From Flexibacter flexilis DSM 6793 (lineage in GTDB: Bacteria; Bacteroidota; Bacteroidia; Cytophagales; Flexibacteraceae), in NCBI RefSeq assembly GCF_900112255.1, contig NZ_FOLE01000005.1:124001-188000 (forward strand): a stretch of DNA of 64,000 bases, read 5' to 3'. Below are positions 1 to 7,798 of this stretch, piece after piece. Positions within the stretch are counted from its first letter, which is position 1, and every line of letters begins with the position of its first letter. A program made the translations under genes and the position numbers. The notes below the pieces were generated by a model, which was not told the DNA's origin, did no database searches, and saw only the letters and a list, made by a program, of their open reading frames with translations.

Positions 1-146
1 AGTGAATTTGGAGTTTCATGGCTTTTAAAATTTAAAAGGTTAAACAAAAGGAAAATGCAACATCCAAAAAAGCCTTTTGCTTTTGATTATCAACGTTTTG
101 ATAGCCTATTATCCGCAAAATAAAGTGGCAAGTCTGGATAATTTGG

Positions 147-1061
147 TTAATTATTTCCTGCTTTGGGGTGCGCTTGCTTAAAGGCTTGTTTCATTTTCTC
201 CAGTGAGTTATGCGTATAAACTTGCGTAGCGGCCAAACTCGTATGCCCTAACAAATCTTTGATGGCGTTGATGTCCGCGCCTTTGTTGAGCAAATGGGTG
301 GCGAAAGTGTGCCGCAACACGTGCGGACTTTGCTTGGCAAGGTCTAACTGCCCCAAATAAAACTTCACGCGCCTATAAATAAACATTGGGTAGCATTTCT
401 CACCGTTGTCGGTTAGCACAAAGCTATCGTCGGGCGAAACTGGGAACGTTGCTTTTTTAATGGCTCTGTACTGCTCTACAAGATGTACGAGTGTTTCGTG
501 AATCGGCACAAGACGTTCCTTGTTGCGTTTTCCTAACACCTTGATAGTCTGATTATAGATATCTACATCTTCTTCGGACAGCCCAATTACTTCCGATAAA
601 CGTATGCCTGTGCCGTATAACAGCTCCAGTAAGAGTCTGTCCCGAGCACCTCCAAAATCTTCTGAAAATTTAAGTGATGGATTTTCTATTTCCAAGTTTC
701 CGTCCAACAAATTTGCAATTTTATTTTCGGGCACAAAGACAGGATTGCGTTTTGGCAATCGCGGGCCTTTGATTTTCTGCATCGGATTTTGGGTAATTAC
801 CTCATTTTGTATAAGATATTTATAAAACGACCGCAAACACGCCATTTTGCGCGTGAGCGAACTGGGATTAAGGCCTCCATCAGAAAGATGCGCCAGCCAA
901 TGCCGTATCTCATAAAAAGAGGCTTGAGCAATAGGCGTAGGATTATTGTCTGTGCGGTTCAAGAACTGCTCAAACTGCGTCAAATCGTTTTTGTAGGAAA
1001 CAAGCGTATGATTACTGTACCGTTTTTGGTATTGCAAATAATCTAAAAAAGAATCAACCAT
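147..1061 (-). CDS. xerC: Tyrosine recombinase XerC/XerD family
   Basis: Site-specific tyrosine recombinase of the Xer type, expected to resolve chromosome dimers at dif in the cytoplasm. The N-terminal SAM-like core-binding domain covers about residues 1-90 and the catalytic domain 105-300. The catalytic set is visible: Arg in GTGIRLSEV (about 154), HVLRH (His 247, Arg 250), LLGH (His 273) and the nucleophile Tyr in VYTH (about 282). I start it at ATG 1061; a TTG five codons upstream (1076) is possible. It lies 73 bp downstream of rpsU on the same strand; rpsU followed by a Xer recombinase is a common Bacteroidota arrangement. Family is certain; XerC versus XerD cannot be settled here. Confidence 0.9.
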   Translation of the reverse strand: MVDSFLDYLQYQKRYSNHTLVSYKNDLTQFEQFLNRTDNNPTPIAQASFYEIRHWLAHLSDGGLNPSSLTRKMACLRSFYKYLIQNEVITQNPMQKIKGPRLPKRNPVFVPENKIANLLDGNLEIENPSLKFSEDFGGARDRLLLELLYGTGIRLSEVIGLSEEDVDIYNQTIKVLGKRNKERLVPIHETLVHLVEQYRAIKKATFPVSPDDSFVLTDNGEKCYPMFIYRRVKFYLGQLDLAKQSPHVLRHTFATHLLNKGADINAIKDLLGHTSLAATQVYTHNSLEKMKQAFKQAHPKAGNN

Positions 1062-1134
1062 ATCAGAATAAGCCAACTAATAGTGTTTACTTATGCCAAT
1101 ATGGTTGATTTGTATTGAAAAAGCTATGAAAATC

Positions 1135-1329
1135 TTAGTAATTTTCGGTAGCGTAAAGTTTTTGACGGTAAGCCGCTTTCAATTTGATAGTTCTTTGCGT
1201 GATAGACTTCTTCTCGAAGAAGTTACGTGCGCGAAGTTCTTTAAGAACGCCTGTACGCTCAAATTTTTTCTTGAAGCGTTTGAGAGCTTTGTCGATAGAC
1301 TCGTTTTCTTTTACTTGAATGATAATCAT
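1135..1329 (-). CDS. rpsU: 30S ribosomal protein S21
   Basis: Small basic ribosomal protein of the 30S subunit, 64 aa, starting MIIIQVKENESIDKALKRFK, the typical Bacteroidota S21 N-terminus, with a basic C-terminal half. The open frame continues upstream to 1485, but the conserved N-terminus and a promoter at 1384-1414 fix the start at ATG 1329. It is probably co-transcribed with the downstream xerC. Confidence 0.95.
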   Translation of the reverse strand: MIIIQVKENESIDKALKRFKKKFERTGVLKELRARNFFEKKSITQRTIKLKAAYRQKLYATENY

Positions 1330-1377
1330 GTTTAAAACGTATTGTTGAAATAATTTGAAAATCTCTGTTGTTAGATA

Positions 1378-1414
1378 AGGGCGCAAAACTAATATTTTCC
1401 TATTACAAAACAAA
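1378..1414 (-). promoter_or_regulatory. Promoter of rpsU-xerC
   Basis: On the minus strand, TTTG (1414-1411) is followed after exactly 19 bases by TAGTTTTG (1391-1384). This matches the Bacteroidota primary sigma consensus TTTG-N19-TAnnTTTG. Transcription would start near 1378, giving a leader of about 48 nt before rpsU. Confidence 0.75.
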
Positions 1415-1506
1415 TATTGTTGCAAAAAAATAACAACAAAAATCCCCGAATCTTGCGGAAACGAGGATTTTTGTTTGGACTTCAAGGGGGTATTTTGTTA
1501 CTTCAA

Positions 1507-1929
1507 TTAAGCAATTTCGATGCTGCGAACCGCTTTTACTTTCGCTTCGTCGCGCTTAGGAATCAAAATATTGAGCACGCCATCCGTGTATTTTGCTTCG
1601 ATTTTGTCTTGCTCTACCGTGTTTGGCAACGTGAACGAGCGTTGGAAAGTGCTATAATGAAACTCTTTGCGCGTATATTTTTCGCTGGTTTCTTCTTTGC
1701 TTTCCTCTTGTTTATAACCAATGGTCAATACATTGTTATTTACATTCAGCGTGAATAATTCTTTACGCAAACCTGGGGCGGCTACTTCCACGCGAAACGC
1801 TTCTGGTGTTTCGGCCACGTTTACGGCTGGCACGCTGGCGTGTTGGTCGCGGCCAATGAAATCGAAGCCATCAAATAAATGAGCAAATGGAGCTGGAACT
1901 TGTGTTGGTTTGAATTTTACGATAGACAT
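1507..1929 (-). CDS. Hsp20/alpha-crystallin small heat-shock protein
   Basis: ATP-independent holdase chaperone of the small heat-shock family, 140 aa, cytoplasmic. The alpha-crystallin domain spans about residues 35-130, with the VEVAAPGLRKE strand and the near-C-terminal GVLNILIPKRDEA motif (the family's G-x-L-x-I/V-x-x-P). It ends with a short tail containing SIEIA. Its leader has an exact AGGAGG 9 nt before ATG, unlike almost every other gene here, which suggests strong or separately controlled translation. Two operator-like direct repeats lie upstream (2062-2123). Confidence 0.93.
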   Translation of the reverse strand: MSIVKFKPTQVPAPFAHLFDGFDFIGRDQHASVPAVNVAETPEAFRVEVAAPGLRKELFTLNVNNNVLTIGYKQEESKEETSEKYTRKEFHYSTFQRSFTLPNTVEQDKIEAKYTDGVLNILIPKRDEAKVKAVRSIEIA

Positions 1930-1938
1930 AATTTGTGT

Positions 1939-1944
1939 CCTCCT
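1939..1944 (-). promoter_or_regulatory. Perfect Shine-Dalgarno of the Hsp20 gene
   Basis: The minus strand reads AGGAGG, then 9 nt, then ATG of the small heat-shock gene. Shine-Dalgarno motifs are rarely used in Bacteroidota, so this full match stands out. Confidence 0.7.
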
Positions 1945-2061
1945 ATGTTTTTATGTTGTGTTGTAAATAAAATCTTTAATTACTATAAGCTACTCGTTTA
2001 TTTTCGCTTACATAAAGTCTATTTACAACACTCGTACCAATTCGTTTTTACTGCCCAAACA

Positions 2062-2123
2062 CAGACAAATTGTCCTGTTTTTTGGTTTTGTAAAGAAATC
2101 TATACAGACAAAATGTCTTGTTT
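2062..2123. promoter_or_regulatory. Two imperfect direct repeats, possible operator pair
   Basis: ACAGACAAATTGTCCTG near 2062 and ACAGACAAAATGTCTTG near 2104, each followed by a T-run, lie about 42 bp apart. Each contains the near-palindromic core GACAA-n-TGTC. The second copy overlaps the last codons of the plsC-like gene; both lie upstream of the Hsp20 gene. A repressor operator is inferred only from the symmetry and position. Confidence 0.35.
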
Positions 2124-2858
2124 TTTATCCAAATGACTTTTCATCAGGTCAAAAACCTGTTGTTTGAGCGCAGCCGTATCTTTTTTATCCAAATGAGCCG
2201 TGTTAATCGGCGGCAAAAAAGTCATTTTAATAGTGCCTCTGCGCACACGCAGGCCTTCGAGTGGATGCAGCAATTTACCCGAATTTTCGACTACAATCGG
2301 CGCAATCGGTGTTTGTGTTTCGATGGCCAACCGAAATGCGCCATCTTGAAACGGTTGCAGATTGGTTATTTCGGGGGTTTTGTTCATCGTACCTTCTGGA
2401 AAAATAAGAATTGACGTACCGCCATCTAATCGGCGTTTCATCTCCACGAGGCTGGCCAAACGGCTGCGGCCATTGCTGCGGTCTATCATAATGACCACGT
2501 AGCGGTACATCAGCCCGAACACGGGCACGCGGCTCATTTCGATTTTGCCAAGCGGCCTAAAGTCGTTGGGGATTGCCCACACAAGCGCAGGCGAGTCCAA
2601 GAAAGAGTTATGATTGGCTGCAAAAATGTACGATTGATTTGGGGAAATATTTTCTAACCCATTGATCTCGTAGCGAATAGCCGCAATACTCGCCCAACCA
2701 ATTGCCCAGAAATTAAGAAATTTGTAGGCAAGTTTTCCGCCCCATTTTTCTCCAAAAACAAATGACAAAACAATAAGCGGCGTAAGCACCAACATAAAAA
2801 TTCCGAATGTACCAACCGCCCAAACACGATAAAGCTGCAACAAAAAACCTCGATTCAA
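2100..2858 (-). CDS. Lysophospholipid acyltransferase, PlsC family
   Basis: Predicted 1-acyl-sn-glycerol-3-phosphate acyltransferase, 252 aa, acting at the inner membrane in phospholipid synthesis. A hydrophobic segment at residues 14-36 anchors it. The catalytic HX4D motif is NHNSFLD (His 83, Asp 88) and the substrate-binding FPEGT motif is at 153-157. The start is TTG at 2858; no in-frame ATG exists near the N-terminus. The gene runs towards the Hsp20 gene with a 170-bp gap. The exact acyl acceptor cannot be told from sequence. Confidence 0.9.
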   Translation of the reverse strand: MNRGFLLQLYRVWAVGTFGIFMLVLTPLIVLSFVFGEKWGGKLAYKFLNFWAIGWASIAAIRYEINGLENISPNQSYIFAANHNSFLDSPALVWAIPNDFRPLGKIEMSRVPVFGLMYRYVVIMIDRSNGRSRLASLVEMKRRLDGGTSILIFPEGTMNKTPEITNLQPFQDGAFRLAIETQTPIAPIVVENSGKLLHPLEGLRVRRGTIKMTFLPPINTAHLDKKDTAALKQQVFDLMKSHLDKKQDILSV

Positions 2859-2949
2859 TGCAAATAGTATTTTTATAGTTATCTGATAATGAATGTATTT
2901 TATTTATTTAAAATAAAAATTATACAAATATAAAAAATATCCACACAAC

Positions 2950-2980
2950 AAAAAAGCCCCAGTATAAACTGAGGCTTTTG
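2950..2980 (-). terminator. Rho-independent terminator of the 254-aa T9SS cargo gene
   Basis: On the minus strand AAAAGCCTCAG, an 8-nt loop region and CTGGGGCTTTTTT form a hairpin with a U-run, about 30 bp after the stop at 3009. Confidence 0.75.
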
Positions 2981-3008
2981 TTTAATATTTCAGTAAGTAA
3001 CGCTACAA

Positions 3009-3773
3009 TTATTCAGCAATTACTACTTTTTTAGTATCAACCAATTTGCCAGCTTGTACGGTGTAGAAGTACATGCCTGATTGCAAACCAGCAGCATTGA
3101 AACGAACAGATTGTTCGCCAGCCGATTGGAATTCGTTTACAAGCGTAGCTACTTCTTGGCCAAGCATATTAGTAACTTTTACAGTTACTTGGTCAGCTTT
3201 AGGAAGGCTATAAAGAATTTCAGTAGAAGTCCCTTTTTGTACAGGGTTTGTAACTCTTGAAAGCAAAGTAGCTTTAGTCAAGTTGCCTTTTGTGCCAGCA
3301 ACAGCCGCCGTAATAGGGAACTCAACTTTGAAGTCTTTGCAGCCGCCATCAGCATTTGCATCTTTACCTTCATTATCCCATTGGCCGTTTACACCACTGT
3401 TCAATACAAAGTCAAGAGCAGTAATAGCGAATGGATCTGCATTGAAATGAGTAGATGGCACAAATGTTTTTTGCCATACGTTAGTAGTACCGCTCACCAA
3501 AGTAAAACCTGTTGTAGCTTCTGTACCCAAATCGCCTGAGATGAGGTTAGACCAAGCAGCACCGTTCAAAGTAATACCGCCGTGCATACGAACTGTACCA
3601 CCACCAGAAAGTGAATTACCTGCACCTAATGGACAAGTTTGGGTAGTATTTACAGTGATAGTAACAGCATCACCTGCTGTAGCACCAACAGGAGTAACGG
3701 TTATACCTGCAATTTGCGCCTGAGCACCGAAAGCAAGAGTTAGGGCAGCTAACGATAGTAGTTTTCTTTTCAT
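3009..3773 (-). CDS. Secreted protein with T9SS C-terminal sorting domain (254 aa)
   Basis: Predicted extracellular or surface protein. It has a Sec signal peptide (MKRKLLSLAALTLAFGAQAQ, cleavage after AQA) and a C-terminal type A T9SS sorting domain from about residue 170, with the usual motifs ILYSLPKADQVTVKV, NMLGQEV, GMYFYTV and the final K-V-V-I-A-E. The middle, residues 20-165, is a beta-rich stretch I do not recognise, rich in G, T and N with two Cys. No enzyme motif is visible. It is a single-gene unit with its own terminator; the T9SS would export it across the outer membrane. Confidence 0.85.
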   Translation of the reverse strand: MKRKLLSLAALTLAFGAQAQIAGITVTPVGATAGDAVTITVNTTQTCPLGAGNSLSGGGTVRMHGGITLNGAAWSNLISGDLGTEATTGFTLVSGTTNVWQKTFVPSTHFNADPFAITALDFVLNSGVNGQWDNEGKDANADGGCKDFKVEFPITAAVAGTKGNLTKATLLSRVTNPVQKGTSTEILYSLPKADQVTVKVTNMLGQEVATLVNEFQSAGEQSVRFNAAGLQSGMYFYTVQAGKLVDTKKVVIAE

Positions 3774-4052
3774 AATAGAATAAATGTTAACAGTTTGGAA
3801 ATATGTTGTTGAGTGAAAATAGGTTTTCCTTTCAGATGTAAAATTAGAATAAAATATTAGTCAGATCAAGAAAAAAAAGAAAGAATTTGATAAAATTCCT
3901 ATTATCAGTATAAAATATTGGATTTACCAAAATAAGCAAATAAAATATTTTTCAAAAATATATATTGAATGAAGCTTTATTTAACAAATAATTGACGTTA
4001 ATTTTAACACATTTCCAATAGAAAACGATTGCATAACAATACGCAAGAGTAT
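3774..4052. other. AT-rich intergenic region, no gene seen
   Basis: The 340-bp gap upstream of the T9SS cargo gene is very AT-rich, with many A- and T-tracts and no credible reading frame. Its high-coordinate end holds a terminator (4053-4086). It presumably also carries the cargo gene promoter, but no clear TAnnTTTG was found. Confidence 0.5.
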
Positions 4053-4086
4053 AAAAAAAACGCGCCATTTTTAAATAGCACGTTTC
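4053..4086 (-). terminator. Terminator of the nucleoside phosphorylase gene
   Basis: The minus strand reads AAACGTGC, an AT-rich loop, GCGCGTTTTTTTT: an 8-bp stem followed by a U-run, just past the stop at 4114. Confidence 0.6.
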
Positions 4087-4113
4087 TCTTAAAAACCTAT
4101 TATGACTCTAAAA

Positions 4114-4980
4114 TTAAAGTCTGTCCAATGTTTTTACAATCAAGCTATCTATTACTTTTTCAGCTTGGGTAGAAAACAAATTTTGCACTCTTTGCGCTAC
4201 AATGGCATTAAGCGACAGCATATTATGGCCAAGCATACGCCCCATCGCATAATAAGCCGCTGTTTCCATCTCAAAATTAGTCATCTTAAAGCCTTCATAA
4301 TCAAAACCTTGATATTTAGATACCAAATTAGGAATAGCCGTTTTCAGACGAAGTTCGCGACCTTGTGGCGCATAAAAGCCTGGACACGTAAGCGTATTAC
4401 CTTTGTACATATCAAAGGCTATTTTTTCCAGAAGTTCGCTAGAAGCAGCCGCCACATACGGTCTGAATGGCAAGCCTAAATCTTGTTGTAGTTTTGAGCC
4501 AATATTAGTTTCTTGTTCGTTGGCTTCAAACGCATAAAAACACATGAGTGTATCCAAGCCAATTCCTGTAGCAGAGGCCAATTCCGAATCTAAAGCCACA
4601 TTTTCCTGCAAACCGCCCGAAGTTCCGATACGGACAATATTCAACGTTTTGTGCTCTGATTTCGGAATACGCGTTTCCAAATCAATGTTGGCAAGTGCAT
4701 CGAGTTCGGTCATAAAAATCTCGATATTGTCCGTGCCCATACCCGTAGAAATAACCGTGATGCGTTTGCCTTTATAAAAACCCGTATGCGTAATAAACTC
4801 ACGTTTATGTACTTCACGCTCTATGCTATCAAAATGACAGCTCACTTTAGCCACTCTTTCTGGGTCTCCGACTGCAATAATATTATCAGCAATATCTTCT
4901 GGGCGCAAATTCAGATGATAAATCGTCCCATTTTTATTTACAATTAGCTCTGATGGTGCTATGGCGTTCATGGTAGTCAT
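4114..4980 (-). CDS. Nucleoside phosphorylase, uridine-phosphorylase-like
   Basis: Phosphorolysis of a nucleoside (probably uridine) to base and ribose-1-phosphate, cytoplasmic salvage. At 288 aa it fits the PNP_UDP_1 family. Visible motifs are AVGDPERVAKVS near residue 36 (phosphate binding), STGMGTDNIEIFMTEL near 80, RIGTSGG near 117 and FKMTNFEMETAAYY near 240, where Met-Glu-Thr is the ribose-binding motif. The start at ATG 4980 (MTTMNAIAPS) has an alternative three codons in. Monocistronic with its own terminator. Substrate choice between uridine and purine nucleosides is inferred from overall similarity only. Confidence 0.88.
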   Translation of the reverse strand: MTTMNAIAPSELIVNKNGTIYHLNLRPEDIADNIIAVGDPERVAKVSCHFDSIEREVHKREFITHTGFYKGKRITVISTGMGTDNIEIFMTELDALANIDLETRIPKSEHKTLNIVRIGTSGGLQENVALDSELASATGIGLDTLMCFYAFEANEQETNIGSKLQQDLGLPFRPYVAAASSELLEKIAFDMYKGNTLTCPGFYAPQGRELRLKTAIPNLVSKYQGFDYEGFKMTNFEMETAAYYAMGRMLGHNMLSLNAIVAQRVQNLFSTQAEKVIDSLIVKTLDRL

Positions 4981-5057
4981 AATATTTTTTTAAACTGTCT
5001 CTCAAAAAAAGAAAGCAGGCAATATACATTTTTTATTATTATAAAATAGCTTTAAAT

Positions 5058-5088
5058 AAAAAAGGCCGCTTTGAAGGCGGCCTTTTTT
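5058..5088. terminator. Strong terminator hairpin (DUF6089 gene side)
   Basis: AAAAAAGGCCGC-TTTGAAG-GCGGCCTTTTTT: a GC-rich stem with A- and T-runs on both sides. It lies just beyond the stop of the minus-strand DUF6089 gene at 5104. Confidence 0.85.
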
Positions 5089-5103
5089 ATTATATCAAAT
5101 AGA

Positions 5104-6087
5104 CTATCTATATCTTGGAACTTTACGACGATATTTTTTAAGCATACGTTGCTTTTTTATACCCATATATTTTTTGTGGGGCATTGAATATTCTACTTTA
5201 GCACCAATAATATAATAGCCATCTTTTGTAGAATTATCGCCACGTATCGTACCTGGATTCAATGCCGGCAATCCAATCTCTGGACGGCGATCTGAAAGAG
5301 CAGCGGCAATATGACGTTTATCGTTCGGAATATTAGCGGTTTCAAAATATGATTTATCGATATTTTTACCACTCACATCATCCAAATAGTCTGTATTGGT
5401 AAAACGATAAGCTACTTCTACGGCAACGTCTATGCTTGGCGAAACTTTAGCTCTTGCTCCAATACCAGTGAGAAGAATTGGTGTAAAAACACTGTATTTC
5501 TTACCCTCCGTTTGTAACTCACGTAAATAATACCAACGAGCTTCGTTATTGCCTGTTTTATCCATATAATAGGTTTCTGGAAAATAGGCAGAAACACCCA
5601 CACCAAAAATACCATAGATATTAAAAGGGCGGCGTTTGTCATAAGATTCATAAAACGACGTATTTGGCAGAACATCTATTTGGAAAGCTGCCGTAACCTC
5701 ATAATTATCAGATCTGAAAGATAAATTCCTATTTGTGCGATCCGTTTTAACCAATTCGCCATTTTTATAACGGCGGTCACGACCTCCAATGCGATACCAT
5801 TGCACTTCGCCACGCGCACTAATATTAGAATTGAAACGATAGCGTGCACCCAAACTTAGCTGAGGACGGGACTCTTGAAAGCAATCTCCTGTTTCGCATA
5901 ATTCGCCAAAATAAGAAGCAATCCCCAATCCCGCGGAAAAAGTAATCCCCTTGCTCTTGTCATGAGATGCCCCATAAAATTTTTTTGATTTGGTGTGGCC
6001 TCTCTTTATAAGCATTTTTGTTTGCGCAACGGTTGTTGTTACACCAACGAAAAACGCCCCAACCAAAAATAATACATATTTATTCAT
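5104..6087 (-). CDS. DUF6089-like outer membrane beta-barrel protein
   Basis: Predicted secreted or outer-membrane protein, 327 aa, with an N-terminal signal sequence (MNKYVLFLVGAFFVGVTTTVAQ). After it come amphipathic beta-strand patterns typical of DUF6089-type barrels: SAGLGIASYFGEL, LSLGARYRFNSNISARGEV and IYGIFGVGVSAYFPET. The C-terminus is unusually basic (MLKKYRRKVPRYR), which could be a periplasmic or surface tail. Members are restricted to Bacteroidota and their role is unknown. It is divergent from clpX across a 334-bp gap. Confidence 0.72.
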   Translation of the reverse strand: MNKYVLFLVGAFFVGVTTTVAQTKMLIKRGHTKSKKFYGASHDKSKGITFSAGLGIASYFGELCETGDCFQESRPQLSLGARYRFNSNISARGEVQWYRIGGRDRRYKNGELVKTDRTNRNLSFRSDNYEVTAAFQIDVLPNTSFYESYDKRRPFNIYGIFGVGVSAYFPETYYMDKTGNNEARWYYLRELQTEGKKYSVFTPILLTGIGARAKVSPSIDVAVEVAYRFTNTDYLDDVSGKNIDKSYFETANIPNDKRHIAAALSDRRPEIGLPALNPGTIRGDNSTKDGYYIIGAKVEYSMPHKKYMGIKKQRMLKKYRRKVPRYR

Positions 6088-6421
6088 ATTTCCTGCTTTT
6101 ATTATTCCTTGTTAGTCGCTTTTGTTACAAAATGTATGAGATACAATGCTTATCTGTTTTTACAGACAAAGCTATAAACTAAGGTTTTAAGTAATGATAA
6201 AAAGAGCATATCTGAGTACGCCTTTTTAACCATTCCACAAAGAAAGCACTATTTTCTTTAAGAAAAAAAATTTTAGCATTAAAAAATGAAACAAATATTA
6301 CTTTTCGTACGCATAAAGTGTCTTTCTCGCAAAAAAGAATTAACTTCGCGCAAGTTACTACGTTTAAACAACGATTATTCGATAGTCAATTTAGAGTTCC
6401 TCAATTATAATTTCATAACCA
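6088..6421. other. Divergent intergenic region before clpX
   Basis: A 334-bp AT-rich region between the DUF6089 gene and clpX. It must carry promoters in both directions. Only weak -7-like sequences (TTACTTTTCG near 6298, TAACTTCG near 6340) are seen on the plus strand; no reading frame or repeat was found. Confidence 0.4.
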
Positions 6422-7705
6422 TTGAAATCAGCCATAAATTGTTCGTTTTGCGGACGAAGTAAAAAAGAAGTTGCACTTATGGTATCAAGCACTGATACAC
6501 ACATTTGTAACTATTGTATCACTCAGGCATACAATATTTTAGAAGATGAATTGGGGGCGCAACCCAAAAAAGAAAAAAATTCAACATCCGCGAAGGCAAA
6601 CACCAGCATGCAGTCTTCTTCGGAAAAACTCAAACTTGTAAAACCAACAGAAATGAAAGCGCATTTAGACCAATTTGTTATTGGCCAAGATGAAGCGAAA
6701 AAAGTACTTTCTGTGGCAGTTTATAATCACTACAAACGCCTGCAACAAAGACAATTACACCCAGATAATGAAATTATGATTGAAAAATCTAATATTATTA
6801 TGGTGGGTGAAACAGGTACAGGGAAAACCTATTTGGCTAAAACATTAGCACAAAAACTACAAGTTCCGTTTTGTATTGCAGATGCTACCGTTATCACAGA
6901 GGCTGGCTATGTGGGCGAAGATGTAGAAACAATCCTTACACGTTTGCTGCAAGCTGCTGACTATGACGTACAAGCCGCCGAACGTGGCATTGTTTATATT
7001 GATGAAATAGATAAAATTGCTCGCAAAAGCGACAATCCGTCTATTACCCGCGACGTAAGTGGCGAAGGCGTACAACAGGCTTTGCTCAAACTCTTGGAAG
7101 GTTCTATAGTGAACGTGCCACCACAAGGTGGGCGCAAACACCCCGAACAAAAAATGGTGTCCGTAAACACAGAAAATATCCTGTTTATTTGCGGAGGAGC
7201 CTTTGACGGTATCGCCAGACTTATTGGCGCACGACTCAACAAACGCCCTATTGGTTTTGTGGGACAAGCCGACCAGACAGAAGACATCAATCAGGAAAAT
7301 ATGTTGCAGTACGTGACAGCGCAAGACCTTAAATCCTTTGGCCTTATACCTGAACTTATTGGCCGTTTGCCTGTGGTGAGTTACTTGAATCCGTTGGATA
7401 AAGTTGCTTTGCGTAACATTCTGACCCAGCCCAAAAATGCCATTATTAAACAATACCAAAAACTGTTTGAAATGGAAGGTATTGCGTTGACATTCAGTGA
7501 TGATGCATTGGATTTAATCGTAGAACGTGCTTTGGTTTTCAATTTAGGCGCGCGCGGTTTGCGTTCTATTTGTGAGAGTATTATCACTGATGCTATGTAC
7601 GAGCTACCTTCACAAGAAGGCGTAACCTCTTTTGAAATTACACGCGAGTACGCAGAACAAAAAATTAGTAAATCAAAATTTGGTAAAATTCATTTGGTAG
7701 CATAA
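6422..7705 (+). CDS. clpX: ATP-dependent Clp protease ATPase subunit ClpX
   Basis: AAA+ unfoldase that feeds substrates to ClpP, 427 aa, cytoplasmic. The N-terminal zinc-binding domain is intact: CSFC (Cys 7, 10) and CNYC (Cys 29, 32). Walker A is GETGTGKT near residue 130 and Walker B is VYIDEIDK near 190; the pore loop is GYVGEDVE, the RKH-type loop region GGRKHPEQK follows, and sensor II is LGARGLR near 378. The start is TTG at 6422: an in-frame stop (TAA) lies two codons upstream and the zinc finger begins at once. clpP is not adjacent. Confidence 0.97.
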   Translation: MKSAINCSFCGRSKKEVALMVSSTDTHICNYCITQAYNILEDELGAQPKKEKNSTSAKANTSMQSSSEKLKLVKPTEMKAHLDQFVIGQDEAKKVLSVAVYNHYKRLQQRQLHPDNEIMIEKSNIIMVGETGTGKTYLAKTLAQKLQVPFCIADATVITEAGYVGEDVETILTRLLQAADYDVQAAERGIVYIDEIDKIARKSDNPSITRDVSGEGVQQALLKLLEGSIVNVPPQGGRKHPEQKMVSVNTENILFICGGAFDGIARLIGARLNKRPIGFVGQADQTEDINQENMLQYVTAQDLKSFGLIPELIGRLPVVSYLNPLDKVALRNILTQPKNAIIKQYQKLFEMEGIALTFSDDALDLIVERALVFNLGARGLRSICESIITDAMYELPSQEGVTSFEITREYAEQKISKSKFGKIHLVA

Positions 7706-7732
7706 TTCAAATGTTTTTTGCTTTGGGCAAAT

Positions 7733-7767
7733 AAAAAGGCTACGTCATAGATTGAACGTAGCCTTTT
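7733..7767. terminator. Bidirectional terminator between clpX and the 618-aa gene
   Basis: AAAAGGCTACGT-n10-ACGTAGCCTTTT, a perfect 12-bp stem flanked by A/T runs, sits between two convergent genes. Confidence 0.85.
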
Positions 7768-7798
7768 GCTTTTATTATAAATAATGGAACTTAATTCA

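Noticed and set aside
1-146. Partial gene at the left edge
   Set aside because: No frame stays open with credible content on either strand; it appears to be intergenic sequence downstream of xerC.
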